Origin: Qipengyuania marisflavi
Lineage (GTDB): Bacteria; Pseudomonadota; Alphaproteobacteria; Sphingomonadales; Sphingomonadaceae
Reading direction: 5' to 3'
Length of the DNA stretch: 64,000 nt
Assembly (NCBI RefSeq): GCF_005884405.1
Contig: NZ_VCAO01000001.1
Location: forward strand, 180,304 to 244,303
Made by a program: the position numbers and the translations under genes. Numbering within the stretch: the stretch's first letter is position 1; every line of letters starts with the position of its first letter. Below the pieces are notes generated by a model. That model did not search any database. It was not told where the DNA came from and worked only from the letters and a program-made list of their open reading frames with translations. Below are positions 9,852 to 20,452 of this stretch, in pieces.

Positions 9852-12095
9852 TCAGCTCTCCATCCACTCGCGGAAGAAGCTCTCGTGTGCCTCGCGGAGG
9901 TCAGCGAGGGGGATGTTCATCCAGCCGTTAGAAATGCAGATCATCGGCTTGGAATCGCCTCGTTGGTTTCCAGTGCTGCCGATGTCGAGCCAGTCCAGAC
10001 CCGAAGCATCGAGCAAATCTCGTGTCTCATAAGCGTCAGTCGCTTCGATGATATACCGACCCTGGTCCTCTCCAAAGAAGAGCGCGGCCAGATGCCCGCC
10101 GTTTAGCCCGGCAAATTGGGTATCGCACCCGATACCCGACGCTAGCGCCATCTCGGACAGCGCAACAAGCAATCCACCATCGGAAACGTCATGAACCGCC
10201 CCGACACGGCCAGTCTCGATCAGGTTGCGGACGAATTCTCCATGTGTGCGTTCTTGTGCCAGATCGACAGTCGGCGGGGCGCCAGCTTCAGCGCCGTGCA
10301 ACACTCTCAACCATTGCGACTGGCCGAGCGAGGCGGTTGCACCACCAATGAGAAAAAGACGCTTTGCTGGCGCGGTGAAACCAATGCGCGCCATCTTGGA
10401 ATAATCCTCGATGATGCCAACCCCGCCAATTGCTGGTGTGGGGAGAATAGCGCTGCCACCGCCAGTCGCCTTGCTCTCGTTGTACAGCGAGACATTGCCG
10501 CTCACGATCGGGAAATCGAGTGCGCGGCAGGCTTCGCCCATGCCTTCCAGTGCGTGGACCAGCTGCGCCATGATTTCGGGGCGTTGCGGGTTGGCGAAAT
10601 TGAGACAATTGGTCACGGCCAGCGGGCGCGCGCCTACTGCGCAGAGGTTGCGGTAGGCCTCGGCAATGGCCTGCTTGCCGCCTTCATAAGGGTCGGCATA
10701 GACATAGCGCGGGGTGCAATCGGTTGTGATCGCCAGCGCCTTGTCCGTGCCATGCACCCGCACGACGCCGGCATCGCCGCCAGTCTGCAAGGTGTCCGCG
10801 CCGACCTGGCTGTCGTATTGTTCGTAAATCCAGCGTTTGGAGGCGAGTGCAGGGCTGGCCATCAGCTTGAGCAGATCCGCGCCGATGTCGGTGCATTCGG
10901 GCACTTCGCCCAGCGGTTTGACCTGCGCCCACGCCTTGTATTCTTCTTTGGAGAGATAGGGCCGGTCATATTCGGGCGCATCGGCGGCGAGCGGGCCGAG
11001 CGGAATGTCGCACACCACTTCGCCATCGAATTCCAGCACCATGTGCCGGGTGTCGGTCACCTCACCGATGACAGCGAAATCCAGCTCCCATTTCTTGAAA
11101 ATCGCCTCGGCCATAGGCTCCTTGCCGGGCTTGAGGACCATGAGCATCCGCTCCTGGCTCTCGCTCAGCATCATCTCGTAAGGGGTCATCCCCTCTTCGC
11201 GGCAAGGCACCTTGTCCATGTCGAGCCGGATGCCCGCCTTGCCATTGGTCGCCATTTCCACGCTGGAGGAGGTCAGCCCCGCCGCGCCCATATCCTGGAT
11301 CGCGACGATGGCATCGGTGGCCATCAGTTCCAGACAGGCTTCGATCAGCAGCTTCTCAACGAACGGATCGCCGACCTGCACGGTGGGGCGCTTGGCCTCC
11401 ACATCGTCGCCGAAATCGGCGCTGGCCATCGTCGCGCCGTGAATGCCGTCGCGGCCGGTTTTCGACCCGACATAGACGATCGGATTGCCCACGCCGGTCG
11501 CGGCGCTGTAGAAAATCTTGTCCGCATCCGCGACGCCGACGGTCATCGCATTGACCAGAATATTCCCGTCATAGGCAGGGTGAAAATTGGTTTCGCCCGC
11601 CACGGTCGGCACGCCCACGCAATTGCCGTAACCGCCGATGCCCGCGACCACGCCTTTCACCAGATGCTGCATCTTGGGATGATCGGGCCGTCCGAAACGC
11701 AGCGCATTGGCATTGGCAATCGGGCGCGCGCCCATAGTGAAGACATCGCGCAGGATGCCGCCAACGCCAGTCGCTGCACCCTGATAGGGTTCAATATAGC
11801 TGGGGTGGTTGTGGCTCTCCATCTTGAAGATCGCCGCCTGACCATCACCAATGTCGATCACGCCAGCATTCTCGCCGGGGCCGCAGATTACCCACGGTGC
11901 TTCGGTCGGCAGTTTCTTCAGATGCAAGCGACTGGACTTGTAGCTGCAATGTTCCGACCACATCACCGAGAATATGCCCAGCTCGACGAGGTTCGGCTCG
12001 CGGCCAAGCGCGCTCAGCACGCGTTCGTATTCTTCGGGGTTGAGGCCGTGCTGCTCGACGACTTCGGGGGTGATCGCGGACTCGGAAATAGCCAT
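9852..12095 (-). CDS. purL: Phosphoribosylformylglycinamidine synthase subunit II
   Basis: ATP-dependent amination of FGAR to FGAM in purine synthesis, using ammonia from PurQ via PurS (neither is in this window). 747 residues, the small-PurL form without a fused glutaminase. N-terminal [13 protein letters not shown] and [16 protein letters not shown] form the ATP/PRPP-like binding region, and [28 protein letters not shown] and [16 protein letters not shown] are AIRS/PurL-fold hallmarks. The gene starts ten bases from the end of the upstream membrane-protein gene on the same strand. Confidence 0.97.
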   Translation of the reverse strand: MAISESAITPEVVEQHGLNPEEYERVLSALGREPNLVELGIFSVMWSEHCSYKSSRLHLKKLPTEAPWVICGPGENAGVIDIGDGQAAIFKMESHNHPSYIEPYQGAATGVGGILRDVFTMGARPIANANALRFGRPDHPKMQHLVKGVVAGIGGYGNCVGVPTVAGETNFHPAYDGNILVNAMTVGVADADKIFYSAATGVGNPIVYVGSKTGRDGIHGATMASADFGDDVEAKRPTVQVGDPFVEKLLIEACLELMATDAIVAIQDMGAAGLTSSSVEMATNGKAGIRLDMDKVPCREEGMTPYEMMLSESQERMLMVLKPGKEPMAEAIFKKWELDFAVIGEVTDTRHMVLEFDGEVVCDIPLGPLAADAPEYDRPYLSKEEYKAWAQVKPLGEVPECTDIGADLLKLMASPALASKRWIYEQYDSQVGADTLQTGGDAGVVRVHGTDKALAITTDCTPRYVYADPYEGGKQAIAEAYRNLCAVGARPLAVTNCLNFANPQRPEIMAQLVHALEGMGEACRALDFPIVSGNVSLYNESKATGGGSAILPTPAIGGVGIIEDYSKMARIGFTAPAKRLFLIGGATASLGQSQWLRVLHGAEAGAPPTVDLAQERTHGEFVRNLIETGRVGAVHDVSDGGLLVALSEMALASGIGCDTQFAGLNGGHLAALFFGEDQGRYIIEATDAYETRDLLDASGLDWLDIGSTGNQRGDSKPMICISNGWMNIPLADLREAHESFFREWMES

Positions 12096-12105
12096 GCGCG
12101 CGCCC

Positions 12106-12786
12106 TTAGCGGCGCACGCTCGCCACCGCTAGCCCCACTTGCTGTCTGTGCCACCGGGTTGAACCGGTCCAGAATGCCAGCGCGGCCATGATGGCATAGG
12201 CAAACAGCGCGGTCAGATAGAGCGCAATTCCCGCCTCGCGCGGTTCCGGCCCGAACCAGTTGAACGCCTGAAATACCAGCATCACGCCCATCAGCGCCAT
12301 CGGCGGGACAATCGGCCCCTTGGTGCGGCGCAGATACCACCAGAACGCCAGCCCGGTGATCGCCAGCTCCAGCGGCATCGCCACCAGCGGCGAATTCCAC
12401 AGGCCAAACCCGTATTTCTCCTCGCCGCCCGCCATCGTCAGATCGGGCCGGTGGACCAGCAGGTCGAGCAGCCAGTGGCTGAGCACGACGATCCCGGTCC
12501 ATGCCGCCGCCACGCCGCTGCGCGTGAACACGCCCATCAATATCGCCGCAACGGCCGCAAATACCGCGCTGCCCAGTAGGCTGTGGGTCAGCGGCATATG
12601 ATACAGGTCAAATGGGTTCATCGCAGTGATGCCGGGCACGATCCGCATTTTCTCGACGCCCAAGATGGCGAAGGTGAAGAACGCGATATCGACCAGTTGC
12701 GCTGCCACGAACAATTTGCCCAGTCCGGCCGCCTCGTCTGTGGTGGCGCGCGCGGCGAATGCCGGGGCGAAATGGCCAATAAACAT
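12106..12786 (-). CDS. Membrane protein of the YdjM/DUF457 type
   Basis: 226 residues and about six hydrophobic segments. The N-terminal [12 protein letters not shown], the [12 protein letters not shown] motif and [15 protein letters not shown] carry conserved His/Asp residues typical of the membrane-bound metal-dependent hydrolase-like family (YdjM). No substrate is known. It follows the DUF2177 gene by nine bases and precedes purL by ten, so the three could be co-transcribed. Confidence 0.75.
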   Translation of the reverse strand: MFIGHFAPAFAARATTDEAAGLGKLFVAAQLVDIAFFTFAILGVEKMRIVPGITAMNPFDLYHMPLTHSLLGSAVFAAVAAILMGVFTRSGVAAAWTGIVVLSHWLLDLLVHRPDLTMAGGEEKYGFGLWNSPLVAMPLELAITGLAFWWYLRRTKGPIVPPMALMGVMLVFQAFNWFGPEPREAGIALYLTALFAYAIMAALAFWTGSTRWHRQQVGLAVASVRR

Positions 12787-12795
12787 GCGGTTTCC

Positions 12796-13191
12796 TCAGG
12801 CGAAGCGGGTTGCGGCATAGGTGGCCAGCGTGGCCGCCACGGCGGTGGCAAAGGCCCCCCAGGCGATGTCGACCAGCGTCACCTGCACCGGCCAGACCTT
12901 CATCGTCGCCTGATTGGTCAGATCATATGTAGCATAGCATATCGCGCCCAGCAGCGCGCCATTCAGCGCCGCCGCGCCCAATCCGCCGGATATCCCAGGA
13001 CGCACGGCAAACCACACGATGGCGGCGATATAGGCGATGTAGAAGGCGATAGCTGGACCCATGCGGAAACTGTCCGCCATCAGCTCACCCAGATTGGGCC
13101 GGTAGAAATTCTTGCCCGCCCAGCCAAGCCAGACGGCATCCAGCACGCCAAACACCAGCGCCGCCGCGCCATAGGCCACAATCCACGTCAT
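12796..13191 (-). CDS. DUF2177 membrane protein
   Basis: 131 residues with four transmembrane segments. VFGVLDAVWLGWAGKNFYRPNLG near the N terminus and CYATYDLTNQATMKVWP are family signatures. Function is unknown. It is the first gene of a minus-strand run with the YdjM-like protein and purL, and is divergent from xseB 65 bases away. Confidence 0.8.
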   Translation of the reverse strand: MTWIVAYGAAALVFGVLDAVWLGWAGKNFYRPNLGELMADSFRMGPAIAFYIAYIAAIVWFAVRPGISGGLGAAALNGALLGAICYATYDLTNQATMKVWPVQVTLVDIAWGAFATAVAATLATYAATRFA

Positions 13192-13255
13192 TATTGCTTC
13201 CCCCGTTTGGGCCTTACTTGACCGCGCTGGCCCGTGCGGTCAATGCTCCGCCGCT

Positions 13256-13507
13256 ATGGCAGAGGGTACAGAAAAAATCGCCGAGATGACTTTCGAACAG
13301 GCGCTCAGCGCGCTCGAAGGCGTCGTCCGCAAACTCGAAAGCGGCGAGGTGCCGCTGGATGAAAGCGTGGACCTTTACGCACGGGGCGAGGAACTGCGCA
13401 AAGCGTGTCAGGCCCGGCTCGACGCGGCGCAGGCGCGGATCGACAAGATTGTGACCGGCCCCGATGGCAAACCCACCGGCACTGCGCCGTTCGATGGCGA
13501 GAGCTGA
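13256..13507 (+). CDS. xseB: Exodeoxyribonuclease VII small subunit
   Basis: 83 residues with the standard two-helix core (MTFEQALSALEGVVRKLESG, DESVDLYARGEELRKAC). It partners XseA, which is not in this window. The stop is three bases before the ispA GTG, so xseB-ispA-coaD form a tight unit, an arrangement commonly seen for xseB and ispA in proteobacteria. Confidence 0.95.
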   Translation: MAEGTEKIAEMTFEQALSALEGVVRKLESGEVPLDESVDLYARGEELRKACQARLDAAQARIDKIVTGPDGKPTGTAPFDGES

Positions 13508-13510
13508 GGC

Positions 13511-14419
13511 GTGACTGTGGTGGCGGACAAGCCTGAATTGCTCACCGAAGCATTTCAGAACATCCAGAGCGATGTCGATAGCGCGTTCGACGCATTCCTC
13601 CCTGTACCGCAGGACAGCCGTGCAAGGCTGGTCGAAGCGATGCGCTATGCCGCGATTGGTGCGGGCAAGCGGGTTCGCCCGCTGCTGGTGGTTGCCACTG
13701 CCGATCTGTTTGGCGTCAACCGCAGCGCGGCGGTGAATGCCGGCTGCGCGGTGGAGGCGATCCATGCCTATTCGCTGATCCACGATGATCTGCCGTGCAT
13801 GGACGATGACGAATTGCGCCACGGCAAGCCCACCGTACACCGCGCCTTTGACGAGGCGACGGCAGTGCTGGCAGGGGATTGCCTGCACGCGCTGGCCTTC
13901 GACATATTGACGCAGCCCGACACCAGTACCGATCCCTTCGTGCGCGCCGAACTGGTCGGGGCGCTTGCCAAGGCCAGTGGGCATGACGGGATGGCAGGCG
14001 GGCAGATGATGGACATCGTCGCCGGAGAACAGGATTACGATCTGCGGCAGGTCACCCGGCTCCAGCAGCTCAAGACCGGCGCGCTGCTCGCCGCCAGCGT
14101 CGAAATGGGCGCGGTGCTGGGGCGTGTGCCGCCAGAAGGCCGCACGCAATTGCGCGCCTATGCCCGCGATATCGGGCTGTCCTTCCAGATCGCCGATGAT
14201 CTGCTTGATGTGGAAGGCGACGAGGGCAAGGCCGGCAAGGCGCTGCGCAAGGACGAGGCGCAGGGCAAGGCGACCTTTGTGACGCTGATGGGCGTGGACG
14301 CCGCGCGGCGGCAGGCCGGGATGCTGGTCGAACAGGCCGCTGACCACCTCGCCAGCCACGGCGACGACGCGCGGCTGCTGATCGAACTAGCCCGGTTTAT
14401 TGTGAAGAGGGACCATTGA
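13511..14419 (+). CDS. ispA: Farnesyl diphosphate synthase (polyprenyl synthetase)
   Basis: Chain elongation of DMAPP/GPP with IPP. 302 residues from a GTG start. The first aspartate-rich motif DDLPCMDDD is at residues 92-100 and the second, FQIADDLLD, lies near residue 220; GGQMMDI is also conserved. Short-chain specificity (FPP) is inferred from the small residues before the first Asp motif and from similarity to IspA. It overlaps coaD by one base (TGATG). Confidence 0.93.
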   Translation: MTVVADKPELLTEAFQNIQSDVDSAFDAFLPVPQDSRARLVEAMRYAAIGAGKRVRPLLVVATADLFGVNRSAAVNAGCAVEAIHAYSLIHDDLPCMDDDELRHGKPTVHRAFDEATAVLAGDCLHALAFDILTQPDTSTDPFVRAELVGALAKASGHDGMAGGQMMDIVAGEQDYDLRQVTRLQQLKTGALLAASVEMGAVLGRVPPEGRTQLRAYARDIGLSFQIADDLLDVEGDEGKAGKALRKDEAQGKATFVTLMGVDAARRQAGMLVEQAADHLASHGDDARLLIELARFIVKRDH

Positions 14420-14931
14420 TGGCGCAGCGCATCGGCATTTACCCCGGTACTTTCGATCCCATCACTCTGGGCCATGCGGATATCATCCGGCGCGGTGCGC
14501 GGTTGGTGGACAAGCTGATCATTGGCGTCACCACCAACCCATCAAAAAACCCGATGTTCTCTGCCGAGGAACGCATCGCTATGACGCAGCGCGAAGTTGC
14601 GGCGCTGGGGATCGCCAATGTCGAAGTGGTCGGCTTCAACGCGCTGCTGGTGAAATTTGCGCAGAAGGAAGGCGCGAATGTGCTGATCCGCGGACTGCGC
14701 GCAGTGGCGGATTTCGAATATGAGTATCAGATGGCGGGAATGAATCAGCAGCTCGATGACGCGATCGAGACCGTGTTCCTGATGGCGGACGTGTCGCTGC
14801 AGCCGATCGCTTCCAAGCTGGTCAAGGAAATCGCGCTGTTCGGCGGCGATATTGCGCCCTTTGTCAGCGATGCCGTGCGCAGCGATGTGACGACGCGCGT
14901 TGAAAAAAACGGCCGGTTGGGGGATTATTGA
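14419..14931 (+). CDS. coaD: Phosphopantetheine adenylyltransferase
   Basis: Penultimate step of coenzyme A synthesis. 170 residues from the ATG at 14419, whose A is shared with the ispA stop. The nucleotidyltransferase motif TLGH is at 16-19 after YPGTFDP; RGLRAVADFEYEYQMAGMN and PIASKLVKEIA correspond to the pantetheine-binding and ISSTxxR-like regions. Confidence 0.96.
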   Translation: MAQRIGIYPGTFDPITLGHADIIRRGARLVDKLIIGVTTNPSKNPMFSAEERIAMTQREVAALGIANVEVVGFNALLVKFAQKEGANVLIRGLRAVADFEYEYQMAGMNQQLDDAIETVFLMADVSLQPIASKLVKEIALFGGDIAPFVSDAVRSDVTTRVEKNGRLGDY

Positions 14932-15024
14932 CGCAGCAGGCTTGCGCGCTGCAAGCTATTCATTGAACCGACAGACCGCTGACGCTAGACGCAGCGCATT
15001 CCGGCATCATCCGACAGGAACTCC

Positions 15025-15693
15025 ATGCTCAAGACTTCTATCGCCCTGGCTGCAACCGCACTGCTGGCGCTTTCTCCGATTGCCGCCTCCGCGCAGGACG
15101 CTGAACCTGCGCCCGCGCGCAAGACATTCAACGCCATCAATTACGATGCTACCGCCGAGCGCGAGAACATCCTGGTGCTCGATCTGTCGAATGGCCAGCG
15201 GGTCATGATCCGCCTGATGCCCAGTTGGGCGCCCAGCCATGTGGCACGCATCAAGCAGCTGGCGGCCGAGGGTTTTTACAACGGCCACATCTTCCACCGC
15301 GTGATCGATGGCTTCATGGCGCAGACCGGCGATCCGACCGGGACCGGGCAGGGCGGTTCGCCGCTTCCAGATCTTGCCGCTGAATTCAACCCGATGCCGC
15401 ATATTCGCGGCACTGTGTCGATGGCGCGCGCTTCGTCGGAAGACAGCGCGAACAGCCAGTTCTTCATCGTCTTCTATCCGCGTTTCAGCCTTGACCGGAA
15501 ATACACCAATTTCGGGCGGGTGATCGCCGGGATGGACGCAGTGGACGCGATCAATCGGGGGGAGCCGCCGCAGAACCCGACGCGGATCCTGCAGGCCTCG
15601 CTCGCCAGCGAAAATGCTCCGGTCCCGGCAATGCCCGTGGTCCCGGTGCAGACCATCTCTGCCGATGAACTCAACTCCCCGCTGACGCAGTAA
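15025..15693 (+). CDS. Exported cyclophilin-type peptidyl-prolyl isomerase
   Basis: 222 residues with a signal peptide cleaved near ASAQD (about residue 24), so it acts in the periplasm. The cyclophilin core is recognisable: [20 protein letters not shown] with the catalytic Arg, then [21 protein letters not shown] and [17 protein letters not shown] lies seven bases before the ATG. It sits alone between coaD and queA. Confidence 0.93.
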   Translation: MLKTSIALAATALLALSPIAASAQDAEPAPARKTFNAINYDATAERENILVLDLSNGQRVMIRLMPSWAPSHVARIKQLAAEGFYNGHIFHRVIDGFMAQTGDPTGTGQGGSPLPDLAAEFNPMPHIRGTVSMARASSEDSANSQFFIVFYPRFSLDRKYTNFGRVIAGMDAVDAINRGEPPQNPTRILQASLASENAPVPAMPVVPVQTISADELNSPLTQ

Positions 15694-15709
15694 CTGCGCT
15701 CTCTGCTTT

Positions 15710-15725
15710 CCAGCGCGCGCGCTGG
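15710..15725. other. 16-bp perfect GC palindrome
   Basis: CCAGCGCGCGCGCTGG, 15 bases after the cyclophilin stop and about 18 before queA. It could fold as a short hairpin, but no T-run follows. Confidence 0.3.
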
Positions 15726-15742
15726 CGGCTAGGGCGCGCGCC

Positions 15743-16774
15743 ATGCGCGTTGACCTCTTCGATTTCGAGCTGCCGCCAGAGCGGATAGCGCTGCGCCCGG
15801 CCCGCCCGCGTGATGCCGCGCGTATGCTGGTGGCAGATGGCGGCACTGCGCCGCTGGCCGATCACCATGTCCGCGATCTGCCCGGCCTGCTGCGCGAAGG
15901 TGATGTGCTGGTGTTCAACGATACGCGCGTCATTCCCGCGCAGTTGGAGGGGCGGCGCGGCGAGGCCAAGATCGGGGCCACGCTGCACAAACGCATCGAC
16001 CTGCGCCGCTGGCAGGCGTTCATTCGCAACGCCAAACGGCTGCGCGTGGGCGAGACTGTCGAATTTCCCGAAGGCGTGAGCGCGCTTGCCGAGGCGCGGC
16101 ATGATGATGGCAGTTTCACACTGGCATTTGCAGGTGACGAGCCGGTCGAGGTGCTGCTCGAACGCGCGGGGACCATGCCATTGCCGCCCTATATCGCAGG
16201 CAAGCGCGGGACCGACGAACAGGACCGCAAGGACTACCAGACCATGTTCGCGGCCCGCGACGGCGCGGTGGCGGCGCCCACCGCTGCGCTGCATTTCACG
16301 CCCGAACTGATCGCCGCGCTCGATGCGGCGGGTATTGGCCGCGAAACGCTGACGCTCCATGTCGGGGCCGGGACTTTCCTGCCGGTCAAGGCCGAGGACA
16401 CCGCCGACCACCAGATGCACTCCGAATGGGGTCGGATCGAACCCGAAGTGGCGGATCGCCTGAACGCTGTGCGCAAGGCAGGGGGAAGGGTGATCGCCGT
16501 CGGCACTACCAGCCTGCGCCTGCTGGAAAGCGCAGCGGGAAAAGACAAGATCATCCGCCCCTTCTCAGGCGACACCGATATTTTCATCACGCCAGGATAT
16601 ACTTTCCGCGCCATCGACGGGTTGATGACCAATTTCCATCTGCCCAAATCCACGCTGTTTATGCTGGTCAGCGCCTTGATGGGGCGCGAGCGTATGCAGG
16701 CCGTGTATGGCCATGCGATTGAGCATGATTATCGCTTCTATTCCTATGGTGACTCCTCGCTGCTGCTGCCCTAG
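15743..16774 (+). CDS. queA: S-adenosylmethionine:tRNA ribosyltransferase-isomerase
   Basis: Makes epoxyqueuosine in tRNA from the preQ1 base inserted by Tgt (tgt is at 19251 in this window). 343 residues, full family length. Starts [20 protein letters not shown]; contains [19 protein letters not shown] and [15 protein letters not shown], all typical of QueA. I see no preQ1 riboswitch upstream. Confidence 0.96.
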   Translation: MRVDLFDFELPPERIALRPARPRDAARMLVADGGTAPLADHHVRDLPGLLREGDVLVFNDTRVIPAQLEGRRGEAKIGATLHKRIDLRRWQAFIRNAKRLRVGETVEFPEGVSALAEARHDDGSFTLAFAGDEPVEVLLERAGTMPLPPYIAGKRGTDEQDRKDYQTMFAARDGAVAAPTAALHFTPELIAALDAAGIGRETLTLHVGAGTFLPVKAEDTADHQMHSEWGRIEPEVADRLNAVRKAGGRVIAVGTTSLRLLESAAGKDKIIRPFSGDTDIFITPGYTFRAIDGLMTNFHLPKSTLFMLVSALMGRERMQAVYGHAIEHDYRFYSYGDSSLLLP

Positions 16775-16783
16775 ATCGGTTTC

Positions 16784-17728
16784 GTGAGCGAACCCATTCT
16801 CGAACTCGTCGGCCTGTCCAAAACCTATCCCGGCGGATTGAAGGCGCTCGACAATGTCGATCTGACCATCCGCAAGGGCGAGATTTTCGCGCTGCTTGGC
16901 CCCAATGGCGCGGGCAAGACCACGCTGATCGGTGCGGTGTGCGGGATCGTGCGGCCCAGCGACGGCACGATGCGCGCATTCGGCCACGACATGGCGACCG
17001 ACTGGCGCGCGGCGCGGGCGCGGATCGGGCTGGTGCCGCAGGAACTCAGCACCGATATGTTCGAGCCGGTGAGCCGCGCGGTGGCCTATTCACGCGGGCT
17101 GTTCGGGCTGGCACCCGACCCGGCGCGGATCGAGGAAATCCTGCGCTCGCTCAGCCTGTGGGACAAGCGCGATACGCGGATCATGGCGCTGTCGGGCGGG
17201 ATGAAGCGCCGGGTGCTGATTGCCAAGGCGCTGGCACACGAGCCGGACCTGCTGTTCCTCGACGAGCCCACCGCCGGGGTCGATGTGGAATTGCGCAAGG
17301 ATATGTGGCGCCAGATCGGCGCAATGCGCGAACGCGGTGTCACCGTGATCCTGACCACGCATTATATCGAGGAAGCCGAGGAAATGGCCGATCGCGTCGG
17401 GATCATCAATGGCGGCAAGCTGCTGATGGTCGATGACAAGGCGGCGATGATGAAACGGCTTGGCCGGACCGAGGCGCATATCTCGCTGGCACAGCCGCTG
17501 ACCGAACTGCCAGCCTCCATCGCGCATTTCCCGGTAGAGCTGGAAGAAGCCGGTACGTCGCTGTGCTACCGCGGCGGTGACGGGACGGGGAAGGGCAAGG
17601 GCGAAGTGGCCGATCTGACCAAGGCGCTGATCGCTGCCGAGGTTGATTACACCGGCATTGAAGTGCGTGAGAGCACGCTTGAGGACATCTTTGTATCACT
17701 GCTGGGCGAAGGGGAGGGCGCGGCATGA
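16784..17728 (+). CDS. ABC exporter ATP-binding subunit, YadG-like
   Basis: 314 residues from a GTG. Walker A GPNGAGKT at 39-46, Q-loop in LVPQEL, signature LSGGM at 136-140, Walker B LLFLDEPTAGVD at 156 onward, and H-loop TTHYIEEAE. Length and the LSGGMKRR/DEPTAGVDxELR style match E. coli YadG, whose substrate is not established. The C-terminal extension of about 90 residues is also typical. It overlaps its permease partner by four bases (ATGA). Confidence 0.92.
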   Translation: MSEPILELVGLSKTYPGGLKALDNVDLTIRKGEIFALLGPNGAGKTTLIGAVCGIVRPSDGTMRAFGHDMATDWRAARARIGLVPQELSTDMFEPVSRAVAYSRGLFGLAPDPARIEEILRSLSLWDKRDTRIMALSGGMKRRVLIAKALAHEPDLLFLDEPTAGVDVELRKDMWRQIGAMRERGVTVILTTHYIEEAEEMADRVGIINGGKLLMVDDKAAMMKRLGRTEAHISLAQPLTELPASIAHFPVELEEAGTSLCYRGGDGTGKGKGEVADLTKALIAAEVDYTGIEVRESTLEDIFVSLLGEGEGAA

Positions 17729-18489
17729 TCAACTGGCGGTCCACATGGTCGATCTACACCCGCGAATTGATGCGGGCGATGCGCACGGCGTTTCAGTCGA
17801 TCATTGCTCCGGTGCTGACCACATCGCTGTATTTCATCGTCTTCGGCGCAGCCATCGGCGCGCGGATGCCGGATATTGCGGGCGTCGATTATGCCGCCTT
17901 CATCATTCCCGGTCTGTTGATGCTGACCCTGCTGGGCGAAACCACCAGCAACGCCAGTTTCGGGATTTATATGCCGCGCTTTACCGGCACGATATACGAG
18001 CTGCTGTCTGCGCCTGTGGGCGTGGCGGAGACGCTGGTGGGCTTTGTCGGCGCGGCGGCCACCAAGAGCCTGATCCTGGCGGCCATCATCCTTCTCACCG
18101 CGCGGCTGTTTGTCGAATACCAGATCGCGCATCCTTTTCTCGCCGTGATTTACATCATGCTGGTCGCGGCCAGCTTTGCGCTGTTCGGCTTTATCCTGGG
18201 CATCTGGGCGGACAATTTTGAAAAGCTGGGGATCATTCCCATGCTGTTCCTCACCCCGCTGACCTTTCTGGGCGGAACATTCTATTCGATCGATATGTTG
18301 CCCAAGCCGTGGGACACGATCGCGCTGGCCAATCCGATTGTCTATCTGGTCAGCGGGCTGCGCTGGACATTCTATGGCACTGCCGATGTCGATTTCGGCC
18401 TGTCGCTGGGGATTACGCTGGGATTCCTGGCGGTCTGCACCGTTATCATCGCGTACATTTTCAAGACCGGCTGGCGCCTGCGCGCCTGA
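17725..18489 (+). CDS. ABC-2 type exporter permease, YadH-like
   Basis: 254 residues, six predicted transmembrane segments, ABC-2 motif near the C-terminal half (LTPLTFLGGTFYSIDMLP). Length matches E. coli YadH. It probably dimerises and pairs with the ATPase immediately upstream. No accessory protein is encoded next to the pair, so the substrate cannot be inferred from context. Confidence 0.9.
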   Translation: MINWRSTWSIYTRELMRAMRTAFQSIIAPVLTTSLYFIVFGAAIGARMPDIAGVDYAAFIIPGLLMLTLLGETTSNASFGIYMPRFTGTIYELLSAPVGVAETLVGFVGAAATKSLILAAIILLTARLFVEYQIAHPFLAVIYIMLVAASFALFGFILGIWADNFEKLGIIPMLFLTPLTFLGGTFYSIDMLPKPWDTIALANPIVYLVSGLRWTFYGTADVDFGLSLGITLGFLAVCTVIIAYIFKTGWRLRA

Positions 18490-18589
18490 GCCGCCTTTCA
18501 TTTCAGATCATTCATTGCCGGGAAAGCGTTGTGCAACCATTGCGCCGCGGTCCGCCAATCTGCGGTCGAATCAGAAAGAGTTTTTTGTA

Positions 18590-19153
18590 ATGCGTTTTAA
18601 GAATCAGCTGCTGGCGACGCTCGTTGCCGGTGCAGCCCTGGCCCTTCCCGCCGCCGCCCAGGCACAGAGCGTTCCGGGTGAAGGCTTTGTCGGCGTTTCG
18701 GCCGGTTACCACGATCTTGGCGTCGACAGCGACCTCCAGACCACGTTTGCCCCGCTCGACATCGACGATGCCAGCCCGATCTTTGGCGTTTTCGCCGGTT
18801 ACGATGTCCCGATTGGCACCAGCATGTTTGCTGGCCTTGAAGGCAATTACCAGTTCGGCACCGATGCCATCGACAGTGAAGTCGGCGTATCGGTCCGTCT
18901 GGGCGTCCGTGCCCCCGGCGGCGCGAAATTCTACGTTCGCGGTGGCTACCAGCATCTCGACCTCGACCCCGAGGAAATCGTGAATATTGATCTAGGCGGC
19001 GCGCTGACCGGCATCGACGATAGCGACGGCGATTACCTCGTCGGCGCTGGTGTTGATTTCCCGATTGGCAGCAAGTCGATGATCCGTGTCAATCTGGACA
19101 CGATCGCGTTTGACACTTTGCGCGCAACCGCAGGCGTCGGCCTTCGTTTCTAA
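18590..19153 (+). CDS. Small outer-membrane beta-barrel protein, opacity/porin family
   Basis: 187 residues from the ATG at 18590; the open frame reaches back into the permease gene but the signal peptide begins here (LVAGAALALPAAAQAQ). The mature part has alternating strands, acidic loops and a C-terminal Phe (ATAGVGLRF), the hallmark of outer-membrane insertion. Probably an eight-stranded barrel of the OmpA/Opa-like type. It is followed by a strong hairpin terminator. Confidence 0.85.
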   Translation: MRFKNQLLATLVAGAALALPAAAQAQSVPGEGFVGVSAGYHDLGVDSDLQTTFAPLDIDDASPIFGVFAGYDVPIGTSMFAGLEGNYQFGTDAIDSEVGVSVRLGVRAPGGAKFYVRGGYQHLDLDPEEIVNIDLGGALTGIDDSDGDYLVGAGVDFPIGSKSMIRVNLDTIAFDTLRATAGVGLRF

Positions 19154-19160
19154 ACGATAG

Positions 19161-20378
<1,218 letters not shown>

Positions 20379-20423
20379 AAATTCTTTCGCGGAACACTTG
20401 CACACGAAGTGTTTATGGACCTA

Positions 20424-20447
20424 CCCCAAAGTCTGCATTTTTTGGGG
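20424..20447 (+). other. Hairpin covering the ribosome site of the S9 peptidase gene
   Basis: CCCCAAA (20424-20430) is complementary to TTTGGGG (20441-20447). The G-run is the only candidate ribosome site before the ATG at 20453, so folding would hide it. Confidence 0.3.
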
Positions 20448-20452
20448 GTCGT

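Noticed and set aside
10191..12191. 666-codon open frame on the plus strand opposite purL
   Set aside because: It is the antisense of a full-length, well conserved purL in a GC-rich genome; long antisense frames are expected from codon bias, and its translation is His/Arg-rich without any recognisable motif.
15694..15742. preQ1 riboswitch before queA
   Set aside because: The 49-base gap contains only a GC palindrome; preQ1 aptamer features are missing.
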